64,000 bases of DNA from Urechis unicinctus (Eukaryota; Annelida; Polychaeta; Xenopneusta; Urechidae). This document shows, piece after piece, positions 33,246 to 45,100 of the stretch. The DNA lies in assembly GCA_034190875.2 (NCBI GenBank), contig CM067349.1, positions 14,038,163-14,102,162 on the forward strand. Reading direction: 5' to 3'. The translations under genes were made by a program, and so were the position numbers. Numbering within the stretch: the first letter of the stretch is position 1; the number at the start of each line of letters is the position of its first letter. The notes below the pieces were generated by a model. The model worked only from the letters and a program-made list of their open reading frames with translations, was not told where the DNA came from and made no database searches.

Positions 33246-33772
33246 CCCGGAAACGATCTTAAACCCGACAAACCCTTAACTGCCCATCACGCGGCTTACG
33301 CGCACTGAGCGCCTATGAACATTACGGTTAATATATTGCGATGATATGAAGACAATAGAGCACTTCATTCGTACATAACCGCGCCCCCACCTCGGGGAAT
33401 CGATGGTAGGCTTATGAAGTAGGCTAGTTAGGATAAACCCAATGCCACTGTATGGCTATCCATGTTAATCTCGGCTGTAAACAGACTACCGGATTCTCTG
33501 CGAAAACAGTTAATGCCATCATATCAGCGTATCAAAACTGGGGATGTCGGGGTGGAAATGATGAACTAACGGCTTCCGAGATGCACCGCTCATACTACGG
33601 GCCATTGAAGTCAAGCAGGAACTGTTTTAATGAATTCCATTGCGGCAACAGCATTTGTGAAGGGATTCGACCAACTGTCAACAATCAGTGTCAGTTTCAC
33701 TCCTTTGAAATCTGAGGGGAATGAAAACACAAATGCGGAGGTACCAAGCAAGGCAAGCGTAAAAAAACTCAC

Positions 33773-33874
33773 AACTAGAATGAAAGATCCAAGGAATTCC
33801 GCTAAAATCTCCCTGGCAGTCCGGCTTCGGATTGTTAATGCCTTTTTCAGACGATTTCGCCATCGCAAACCCAT
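33773..33874 (-). CDS. Aquaglyceroporin, first coding exon
   Basis: The ATG at 33874-33872 opens 34 codons. They encode a basic N-terminal stretch (MGLRWRNRLKKAL) followed by the start of the first membrane helix, AREILAEFLGSFILV, the usual aquaporin TM1 entry. The exon ends in phase 0 at GTT|GTGAGT. Joining it to the exon at 12224 gives [13 protein letters not shown], exactly the continuation expected for a glyceroporin TM1, and nothing upstream of 12224 within several kb supplies a TM1. An in-frame TAA lies four codons before the ATG, which supports this start unless a 5' UTR intron intervenes. The 21.5-kb separation is an inference from fit, frame and strand. A transcript read spanning 33773 to 12224 would confirm it. 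Confidence 0.88.
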
Positions 33875-36159
33875 GATTACAAGTTAGATATGCCTAGATG
33901 ATCACACACTACACCGAATCCGTTATGGTTAATTTCTCTTTGCCCCACACTTATTGTAACGCACTCCTGTTTTAACAGACCATCACGCAGTATTGCTCAG
34001 ACAAACAACGAAGAGTCGACGTTTTTGAAGGGGGATTGATCGCAGTCGCGCTACGGTTCGAGCCGAACCGACTCATGGGCGGGACTAAGTGCTGTTTGCC
34101 GGTGGTTTTAATATAGCGGCGGGGGCACTTTATGTCATTATATTAGCGATTAAGAGCCAAGAATGGGCCTTTTTAGTTTCAGTGGCAAATGTTCTGATAT
34201 ATAGGAGGTATATGTCTGTAAGTATTTTATATATATGTGTAACCGAGTTACATGATATATTTCCACTCTCATTTCATGTGGCTTTTGACATTTTATGCGT
34301 CAATTAGTATGTACGACAGTTTTCGAATTTCATGCTTTTGTGAAAAATATCCTTGATTAGATAAATGATGCCTTAAACGAATTTAATGTGAAATACTTCT
34401 TATTCTTAAATAAAACAAAATTACTCGATCTGATAATTTTTCTCATTTGGAAATGCCACCGCCTCTCTTTTTCCCAACCGGATCATGTTTTTTGCATATA
34501 TCACCACAGCATATGTGCGGGAATCGGTGTTTGGGGGGGAAGGGAGTTGAGGAGAGGAGTGGAGAGGGCACTCTCAAAAGAAAAAGAAAAGTTTAACCGA
34601 ATAGAGACATATTACATAAACAATAATAGTAAAGCATTTAATATTATCAATAACATTAACACATACATCTACTTTTAGTGATAGAATTGTCATATTCCGA
34701 TATATTTTCCTTATTTTCATACAAAAATAAATATTCGTAACCAAGTAACATTTACTTAGTTTCCCCATCCTGCGAATGACACTGTGAAGGTGAAAGTCCT
34801 CGGACCCGTTTTGATACCGATCCAATCATACCGAACCTCCGGTGGTTATAGCCACCAGACTAATCGACCAGGACTCTACATAATAAATGAATCTGGGGGA
34901 AGTGATTAAGAAAGCTTGAGCTGGATGTATTCCAACCGCCGATAGTTTGGGTACCAATATCGCAATATTTAAAATGCAAGGTTCGTGTCGAGCAGCACGT
35001 AGGCCCTTATACCGCCATGGTTAGTTGTTTTGGTGTTTTCGATGGCACGGTTGGCGGCTGTCCTTGTACTAAGGTGAAGGTCATTCAAGCGAATCGTGGA
35101 TTTCGTGTGTAAGACATATCTGCATATGGGCCTGTGAACAAGTAAATACCGGGGAGATGTTATATCTATTAACTGAGACGCTAAAGTTGCCTCTGAGCGG
35201 TGAGGGAAAAAACACTTTGTGAGAACCGGGTACGAAAAAACCCTCATGTCTATAAGCACGTTAGCTACAGTGGGACAGTGGGATATGACCTTGACGGTGT
35301 ACATAATTCTTAACGAAGATTTAGCTAACACGATCATGGAATGGTTTCATGGACTGACCACTCAACATATTATCAAGCATCTGATATGATTCGTCAGTCC
35401 CGATCGGTCGGCACAATGACAGGCTGATAATGACGTCATGACCCAGTCAATTTAATGTCTCTGTTGATGTAAACATGCTACCACGATGCCCTTGTTAACC
35501 CACACCATGCTACCATTGTGGTTAGCTTGGGGGTTTTATGGGTGTTCCACAAGCGTTTAACATCGCTTCTTATATGGTAGTCAAGTGCCGTAGCGATGAA
35601 CTTATTTCCCGCTTGCTATATCTTTATCTCAACAACTGTTAAAGTGACAAAAACAAACTCCTTGTAAGGGTTCAGAAATACTTGGGCTGGAAGATTGTAT
35701 AATTTTTCCTCGTGATTGCTTGAGTCATGATACTTTTACCTTGAATATTTACCAATGTACAAATAGATACAATTAGTCGTGTCCATTCAAATATGCCATC
35801 TTACCACCAATTTATGTGCTGTTTTTTTCCGCAATCCGTCAGTCAGTTTATAAAATATGACTACCCATATATTGTCACGATATAAGGGCTGTAATGAAGG
35901 GAAGTTGCTTCTCGGTAGCACCTACTGCCGTGTAAATCAACTAACACAAGGTTGCCAACTATTCTTATATTTTGCAGACAGTCCACTTGGAGATGATTGA
36001 TTTAATTATGAAAAAAAAAACATTCGTCAATGTCGGGTTTAAAGTCCCTACCATCGATTTTGTTGTTAAAATAATCAAGATCTAAATTGGAACAGTTGTT
36101 GACCGGGATAAAAACAACGATCACGCTCTCGGATATTCTGGGTCCCTCGACATACTCCG

Positions 36160-36180
36160 CCCCCCCCCCCCCCCCCCCCC
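36160..36180. repeat. Poly-C run, 21 bases
   Basis: Uninterrupted C. Confidence 0.95.
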
Positions 36181-36470
36181 TCATTGAGATTTGAAGCGGA
36201 ACAAAAAAAAATATATGAACTAACCGAACCCGGATTGACCCAGATCCTTGACCATTGGCCAATGCAATAGCACTAATGATTGACATCGATGTGTAGTTCC
36301 ATAACGTCAAATAGACGCGCATTGAATGATGGCCTGCACAATTTGGTATATAAAAGGATTGATGAATACTTCAATGTAATTTGTACCACCACTGGCGCAT
36401 TGAAGAAACATAAATGCTTTGTTTATAACTGATATCTAAGAAATTTCTGTTCAAAAGTGATAAGATAATT

Positions 36471-36596
<126 letters not shown>

Positions 36597-37149
36597 ATGT
36601 TATACGTTTTAGAAAACCCAGTTTTAGCTGGACTGCCCACAGCGTTTCATAGTTTATCCACACTCCCTGGTGGAGTAACGTTGTGATTCGACCTATGTAA
36701 CGCGTTATTTCACATTATGACATGAGTGCTCTAAAAGAACTACGTCACCTGACAACAAAAACATCGAGTCTCAGAATCTTCATCGATATCTAGATTTTTA
36801 AGCCAAGGACAAATCCAACACTCGATATTTCAAGTGCAGGCGCGAGTTGCAACCGCAACGCCACATTAGGGATGTGGGTTCACCGCCCGGGGTTCACTGT
36901 AGCAAAACATGACCTGTGAGTAGTCTTGTAAACAGACCCCTGGTAAAAATCTATTGACTTTTTTTAAGCACGAGTTGGTTAAACTAGTTAAGTCCCAGGC
37001 CTGAAATCACGTGACGGAAATTCTGGACCAGTTAATTCGTGCGAGTCCGTAAGTTTATGAGAGTGTTGTCTATGTATGCGCGTATGTATGTCCTATAACT
37101 AGCGCGTGTTATTTGCCTAACTCCCTTTAATCAATCTGTCATCCCACAC

Positions 37150-37255
37150 TATGTCTGAGAACACTGGGTCCGTCCAAACTGAGTCTGTCCACAATGAATC
37201 TGATCACAATGAGTCTGTCCAAACTGAACCTGTCGACACTGAATCTTCAAACAGT
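37150..37255. repeat. 15-bp repeat (CACAATGAGTCTGTC-like)
   Basis: About six consecutive 15-bp units with point differences. Because 15 is a multiple of three, the minus strand reads an open pentapeptide repeat like HCGQT. No initiator or gene context supports translation. Confidence 0.8.
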
Positions 37256-37834
37256 AAACTGAATTGCCAAAACTGTCACGTTCGATCTTAGGAACTTGGA
37301 GAAATAACCACCCGATCACACGCGGTAGGCGTGTAGGGTTGCTGACTGGAGAAGAATGTACGCGAAAGTGGGCCATTCGTACGGATTTATTATTTACTTG
37401 GCAAAACGGTTGATCATGATGGTTAAAATCAGTCTAGAATTTAATGCGTACATGTGAACTTGAAGGTAGGTGTGAGAGTGAAATATTGGGTTCAACATGA
37501 CGACCTACATAACTACAGGCACCCGAGTCTCAAAATGCCCCTCCTCCCTCTCCGCTTATGCCCGCGGCTATAGACGAATGCGTTTTAAGGTTCGAGTCCC
37601 TGTGTACCTAATTACTTTGGTAAGTCTACGTTGCTGGTCCTCTGTATGAGCGGAGTTAATACACCAATCTCGCAGGTTGTCAAACATTTGACTCCAGGAG
37701 CAGATGAGCCACAAGGAATGTTGTGAACTCAATTTATCAATATTTATTTTACCATCACCTTTAGCAACAGTGGACTTTGGCGCTGGTGTTTTTGAAAAGT
37801 GTTCCTCCTCCTCTGATATTTAAGCCTGTCAATG

Positions 37835-37851
37835 CCCCCCCCCCCCCCCCC
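37835..37851. repeat. Poly-C run, 17 bases
   Basis: Uninterrupted C, followed by ACCCC. Confidence 0.95.
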
Positions 37852-38499
37852 ACCCCAAAAAAAGTACAGATGGAGACGCGACGAACAGACGCCAACACAC
37901 AAGGAAGGAATTCTTCAGGCAAATTTAACGAAGATGGCAGTGTGCAATGGATGACCTAACTTTTATGATCTTGTGAATTAATTGCTATGTACAAAACATT
38001 TCTATTCGTTTTCTAACAATATCATGGTGACAATGCTTTATAAGAAAAATAAGATAAGATCTATCGATGACTGAGACCTTGTCCTACACAACATTTTCAT
38101 ATTGTAGAATTCGAACAAAATTTAACACCGATAGTCTTTGAAATTTATGCAATCAAGTCATTAACTCCAAGAAATGGATTGATGCTATTGGGAACTATTG
38201 GAATGAGTTGACCATCGAGTTTTGTTCTGAAAGAAAATGGTCTTCATAACGTTTTACAGGGTTCATAACGGTCCATGAAGGGATTAATGAGCGTTATTGC
38301 GTTTTCTTTGCGTTAGCAGGTTAGCTTGTGAATAGAAAAACGCGTTTCTTTTAAAAAGCAACCTGTTTCACCTAAGTGTCATTCCACTTTAACAAAGAAG
38401 TAAGTTTCATAACTCTTGATACGTACAATATAATAACATTCTCTGTCCTTCTGGGCATTGAAATGAGGAAATATGCCATAATGAGCGATAATATCATAA

Positions 38500-38700
38500 C
38501 AATACGATTATTTTTTTTGTCCTAGCCACCCGTGCCCTCCCACACGGGAAAGCGACCCGACAAAAATGTGTACAACTACGATAATGGAGATGATATGGAA
38601 TTACAACTGATGGTTCTTTTATATTTGATGCTCAATACCGAAACTGTCAACGGGAAGTTCGAGTTACTCTTGCATGAACCTAAAAACAATGGCCCTGTGT
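38500..38700 (+). promoter_or_regulatory. Candidate DDX23 promoter zone (end of CpG-rich domain)
   Basis: CpG dinucleotides are still frequent here (CCCGTG, ACGGG, GCGACCCGAC, CAACGGG, TTCGAG) and become sparse right after, before the DDX23 start codon at 39118. In methylated invertebrate genes the unmethylated promoter keeps its CpGs, so the transcription start probably lies here. No core promoter motif was identified. Confidence 0.3.
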
Positions 38701-39117
38701 GGACTATTTAGTATTTAACAGTTTGTGCACACGTTTGCTGATCAGTATGTATGAAAACAGTCCAAAAGCTGTGCATGCATACATTATCAAGATAAGGACG
38801 GAATCAATTTTGTTTGGATACCAGAATTGTTTTAATTGGAACTGCCCAGTTTACTTGCTATGCAATTTAAATATACAAGCTGGATTATGTAGGGCTACTC
38901 CTAGTGTAATCTGAGAGCTTGTTACTTAACTGACTGACCGAGAATGACTCTTATGTTGCTAATGGGGATTTATGACCCTAAAGCACATATTGATCTGAAA
39001 TATTGTGAAACTCACTGTGACATTGAATGCTCTAAGTAAATTCTTCTGGGGTGATTTGCTGCTGTATAAACCGTATGCATCACATTATGTTTGGTGCCAT
39101 ATAACAGATAGCCAATC

Positions 39118-42100
39118 ATGGGTAGGTCAAGATCAAGGTCACCAGAATCTAAGCGCAGAAGAGGTCGGTCAATGTCACCAACCCCAGACAGGAAACACAA
39201 AGATCGTCGTCATCGAAGTCCACCTCGAGAAAAAGACAGAGAAAGAGACAGGGACAGAGATCGAGAAAAGGACAGGGATCGTGACAGAGATCGAGATAGA
39301 GACAAAGAAAGAGACAGAGATCACAAGGATCGTGAACGAGATCATGACAAACATAAACGTAGCAAGTGAGTAAAATTGGTATCTTTGCTGATAAGCCATT
39401 GACATTCATATCTTTGGTGTTGTTTGAATTAATCAAAGAGTTATCTGTCAAAAATTCCTGCTAAGTCTGTTCACATAATCCAAATTTGTGCCAAGAGTGG
39501 TAAGGAAGCACATTTATATATTGGACCTCAATATTCGTTTGTCCTGCACAACATTATATTCTTGGTCAAGTTTTTGTGTGTTACATTTTTGTTTCCTCAG
39601 AGATGAGAGGCGAGACAAAGATGAGAAGAAAGGTAGCAGAGAGGATCGTAAAGTGGTAAAGAATGAGGAAGAAACAAAGGTGAAGGAGGAGAAGAAGAAG
39701 GTGCCACTGTCCCTCGAGGAGCTCCTAGCCAAGAAGAAGGCAGAGGAAGAGGCGCTCAGTAAAGTTGGTGGAGGTTCTATGTGTGTTGTGTATGTGTGTG
39801 TGGGTGTGGTTAGGTTGTGTAAGGAGAGGGAAGGGGGGGGGGGGGTGTGTGCAAGAGGATGAGGAAGGCAGATTAGTCCAGCAACCAACACATGGCACAA
39901 CACCTTCCTTATAAAGCAACTTACGCTGCCTGTATGAGTGATTATAAGTGATCAGTAAATTAAACTTTGTCTCTGTTTTGTTATGTGAAGCCCAAGTTCC
40001 TGACTAAGGAGGAGCGAGCTGCTGAAGCAATGAAGCGCAGACAGGATCAGGTGGAGGCACAGCGTAAGGCCACTGATGAGGAACGCAAGAAGCAGATGCA
40101 GTTTCTCAAGGAGGCCAAGGACAGTCTGGGTGAGTTGAAAATATGGTCGGGTATGATCTTGCTGTAAGTCATGTGGGTTAGGTTAGGTCATCATGATGCA
40201 TATGCAGTTAGTTGTGTCTGGTTGGATTGTTTGTGGCACAGGTCAGGTGTAAAATGGGCAAATCAAGTGAGGTGTTTTCTAAGGTTAGGGAAAGCCACAT
40301 TAAGTGGGTCAGGTGTATTTTGGGTTGTGACTGGTTATTTACAATAAATAACTAAAATCAATTTTGTAGTTGGTCCGGTCGGGTCATAAAATGCTCCCAC
40401 CTGAAATTTGCCTGATGATTTAGGAACCGATCTTAATAATCATTATTTTTGTTCTCCTTTCTATTTGATCTTCTCAGAGGATCCTTATGAGCGAGAGAGG
40501 AGGGAAAGAAGGGAAAGGAGAGAGCGAGAGATGAGAGAGCGAGAAAGGGAAAGAGAAGCTGCCGCAGCAGCAGCTGAGGGCGGGGCTAACAAGGAGGCGG
40601 AGCCTGAGAGAGATGCTTTGAAACGTAGCAAAGATTCAGAGCGTGAAGCAGATGCTATCAAGGTGATTAAATTCAACATTTATACAGCTGTCCACACACA
40701 CCCAATCCCAAACACCAAAAGAATTCTAAATATGAATAATAAAAGCAACAAAAAATAATATCTGGCTTTTTCTTCTACTGTTTGTGTGTGTGATATTCAG
40801 GAGAGATATCTAGGTATGAAAAAAAAGAAAAAGCGAGTGCGACGTTTGAACGACAGGAAGTTTGTGTTTGACTGGGATGCAGGGGAGGATACATCAAACG
40901 ATTACAACCCGCTCTACAAAGATAAGCACTCAGCTCAGTTGTTTGGGCGCGGTAATGTTGCTGGGATTGACATCAAGGTATGATCCTGTGGCATTAGGTG
41001 GTTCACTGCAATTGTGTCGGCATCACATAACAATGGGATGCTTGTTTTGTTATTGATTAACTTTTTTGTTCAGATATTTCTGGGTTGATCTCAATGCATT
41101 TATCTGTATTTATCTAGGTTGATAATAGGTTGCTAGGTCCATCTTCAAACTGATCAATTTGTCTGGAAAGCAATATCTCATGGACTAATAATAGGATAAA
41201 TATCAAATGTACATGGTTATTTAGAGAATCACTGGGGCTATAACATATAGATATTCATCAGACAGATACAATTTGTCAAAAGTTAAGTTGTGGGAGCCAG
41301 TCTGGCTGTTTTCGCACCTTTTTGCTGGCGTGACCTGGGGTCGGATGGGATTATCACAACATCATTTTGTAGCCCTATATTGCCATGATCCCAATACAGT
41401 GGAGTTGATCTTGATACTGGTAGATTAATCTTTATTGCTTGGTTGATTAGAACATTTGTGTGTTGGTGTTAATGTGGCTTGGTTAATTTGTGTAGCATCA
41501 GAAAAAGGAACAGTCTCGTTTCTATGGCGACATGCTGGAGAAGCGAAGATCCATGGGAGAGAAAGCACAGGAAGTGTACGTGATTACTGTAACTGATGTT
41601 TGTTGTTGAAGTAGAAGTTAATTTCATACTCCATATATTAATCTGAGTGTAACATCTGACTGAAGTTCTGTATTCTCATAGGATGTCCTCAATCACTAAA
41701 AGCAAAGAAGGCTTCCTTACAATCCACTTTTGTCATTATTCCTCAGTTCCGACACTAAATTGGTCAAAAATAAATGAGCATCACAGTCAGTGCCACTAAC
41801 CTAGTGGTTGTTTGGTTATCTAGTACAAGGCTGGAGAAAGTCGCCAAACGTGAAGCCAAGCAGAAATATGACGACCGGCACTGGACGGAGAAAAAACTCG
41901 AGGAGATGGCTGAAAGAGACTGGCGTATCTTCAGGGAGGATTACAACATCGCCACGAAAGGTGGCAAAATTCCCAGCCCCATCCGCAGCTGGAAGGAATC
42001 TAGCATCTCCACTGATTTGCTGGATATCATAGAAAATATTGGTTATAAGGTGAGAGGAGGTTCAGATTTTGCTGAGTCTGTTATATGTCATGTAAGATAG

Positions 42101-45100
42101 AGTCCATCTCACCCTCAGTGCGCTAATCATGTAAGGTAGAGCCCATCTCACCCTTAGTGTGCTGACCATATAAGATAGAGCCCATCTCACCCTCAGTGCA
42201 CTGATCATGTAAGATAGAGCCCATCTCACCCTCAGTGTGCTGATCATGTAAGATAGAGTCCATCTCACCCTCAGTGTGCTGATCATGTAAGATAGAGCCC
42301 ATCTCACCCTCAGTGTGCTGATCATGTAAGATAGAGCCCATCTCACCCTCAGTGTGCTGATCAGGCCAGATTTTGCAGCTTCTTTCCCAAACATTATATC
42401 AATTTCAATTATACATTTGGAACACATCATAGGCTATTGTGACAATCAATCAATGCTAGATTCACTGTACTTTCACAATAAATGCAGGTTGTTAGATTTT
42501 ATTGCATTTGTTTCCCAGATAAATTCAAATTGTGAACATCCTATTCCTCGTTCAACCATTCCACACCAGCATTTCCTCCTGTCATTTAGGATCCCTCCCC
42601 GATCCAGCGACAAGCCATTCCCATTGGACTCCAGAACAGAGACATCATCGGTGTGGCTGACACAGGCAGCGGTAAAACGGCTGCTTTCCTTATACCCCTG
42701 CTTGTCTGGATCAACGGACTGCCCAAGATTGACAGGTGCGTGTCTGACTCATTCGTGTCAGTTTCCGCTGTATTAGACGTGTCATTGTTTGATTGCTCCA
42801 GTAAGTATGATTGGCCGAAACAATGGATGGGTTCTGAAGCTTATTCTGTTATTGGCCGACAAAATGGGTGTGTTTATTACTATGATTGGCTGAGTAAAAT
42901 AGTGATGTATTTGAGCCTCCATCTGTGATTCTGCTGTCAGAATGGAGGATGCTGAATACGGCCCATACGCCATCATCCTCGCTCCAACGCGTGAGTTGGC
43001 TCAACAGATTGAAGAAGAGACCATCAAGTTTGGTCGTCCTCTCGGAGTGAAAACAGTGGCTGTTATCGGTGGTCTGTCTCGAGAGGAACAGGGCTTCAGA
43101 CTGCGACAGGGATGTGAGGTCAGTACAGAAGCGATGAAGAGGTTATCGCAGGTCAGATAGGGGATGATGAGGGTTAGGTAAGGGATGATGAGGGTTAAAT
43201 AAGGATGGTGGGGATCAGATAAGGGGTGATGAGGTTCAGATAAGGGATGATGAGGGTTAGGTATGGATAATGAGGGTTAGATAAGGGATGATGAGGGTCA
43301 GATAAGGGATGATGAGGGTTAGGTAAGGATGGTGGGGTTTGATTAGGGATGGTGAGGGTTAGGTATGGATGATGAGGGTTAGATAAGGGATGATGAGGGT
43401 CAGATAAGGGATGATGAGGGTTAGGTATGGATGGTGGGGTTTGATTAGGGATGGTGAGGGTTAAGTAGGGCATGATGAGGGTTAGTCAAGGGATGTTGGA
43501 GCTAAGGGTTTTGGAAGGGATGGAGGATGTAGGGGTATTAGTGATAGTTTGATGGTTTGGACAGGTGCAATGAGAAAATGGGGTTTGGGAAGAGAAGGGA
43601 GATATGGCGGAAACCTGAAATGGAGTGAAAGATATTTTTGATCATATCTGTGTCATGAGACGTATCAGTATCAACTCTGATATGTATGATTTTCTTTCTA
43701 ATGATCCATCATTCATTGCTTTATCTCACAGTACCAGCATCTGAGATCCAGCTCCATCACCTTATCCAGGTGTGTTTCTGTTACAGGTAGTCATTGCCAC
43801 ACCTGGTCGTATGATTGACGTGTTGGAGAACAAATACCTGGTGCTGGAGCGGTGTACCTACGTCGTCCTTGACGAGGTCAGTTGCTGAAATCATACAACT
43901 CACATTGTGTTAGACACAAATCTTGTCAGCTGTACACCCTAACTGATAGAACTTTTTAAATATAAGATAATAGCTAGCAATTGAAGAACAAAACAACTAG
44001 AAGCTGATTTCTTGTGAAGAGATTTATGGGTAAGATAGGATTAACAGGGCAATGATCCTATATGCTGGTCATCAGTAAATGAGGACGGCAGTTATGCAAT
44101 AACTGGTCACCATCTGACCTTGCATAATTATCCATGTTCATAATTATGCTGAACATGTATTAAAACATGAACATTGCATTTTACCCACAATGATGCAGGG
44201 TATGCCAAATACTTTTCTTGCACTCACCCATCACCCAACTGTCTGAGTAGACCATCTTGGTCAATCACAAAAACATATCTAGAATTTGAAGTTGTCTATG
44301 AAATGGATGTAATGCCATTGAGACCCTATGTAGGTGTGGCACTGTGATAGACCATCAGAGTGACATTCATTGATGGTGTGGTGTTGATGGCGGTGTATCC
44401 AGGCAGACAAGATGATTAACATGGGGTTCGAACCGGACGTCCAACGCATTCTCAGCTACCTGCCTGTATCCAACATGAAGCCGGATACAGATGACGCAGA
44501 GGACGAATCCAAGCTGAAAATCAACTACACTACCAAGTTCAAGTTCAGACAGGTAGATTGGTTGCAATGCACTGTGTATGTGTAATGGACAAAGGTAAAG
44601 ATATGTTTTGAACAGTTGCTATACTTTGCACTGTATCTTTATGTCGTGTGTGTTTGTTTCTTCTTCCTGTATTTTCATCTGAAGTACAGTTCTTCTTGAT
44701 TTACCTTTCAATTGTCTGTACCCTCTTTTAGTAATTTCCATTTAAGCTCTGCTCTTGAGCATACCTTATCATATATCATCTGTCCGTAAACTTTTGGTAG
44801 CACATTTTTTTTATCAAGCAAGCTGTGATTCTCAAATTACAAATCGACCCCTCTTATGTTGATGCATTCTTGCAAACCAAAAATTCAGCCTCGCATAACC
44901 TTTGACCCCTAAGTTATTGGTCAAAAAACTTGTACAGCAAGCTAGCTGCCCCAAATTACGTGAGAAAAATATCTTGCTCTATATAACTCCAATTGTGAAT
45001 AATTTTTGATGGCATGTTACCTTTTAACGCAAGCTAGCTGCCCCAATTTCACCTAAGTCTCCTCTGATGTAAATAGTTCCTCAGAAAGTTTAAATCACCC

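Noticed and set aside
33611-33772. Extension of the aquaglyceroporin exon 1 frame past 33773 for about 50 more codons.
   Set aside because: The family sequence stops at FILV, where a good donor GTGAGT stands, and the continuation lacks aquaporin character.
37560-37605. A tRNA-type B box, GGTTCGAGTCC.
   Set aside because: No A box at the right distance upstream and no cloverleaf. A chance match or a remnant too short to call.
43150-43495. GGGTTAGG motifs recalling telomere repeats.
   Set aside because: They are part of a roughly 20-bp minisatellite with a 102-bp superperiod, not a TTAGGG array.
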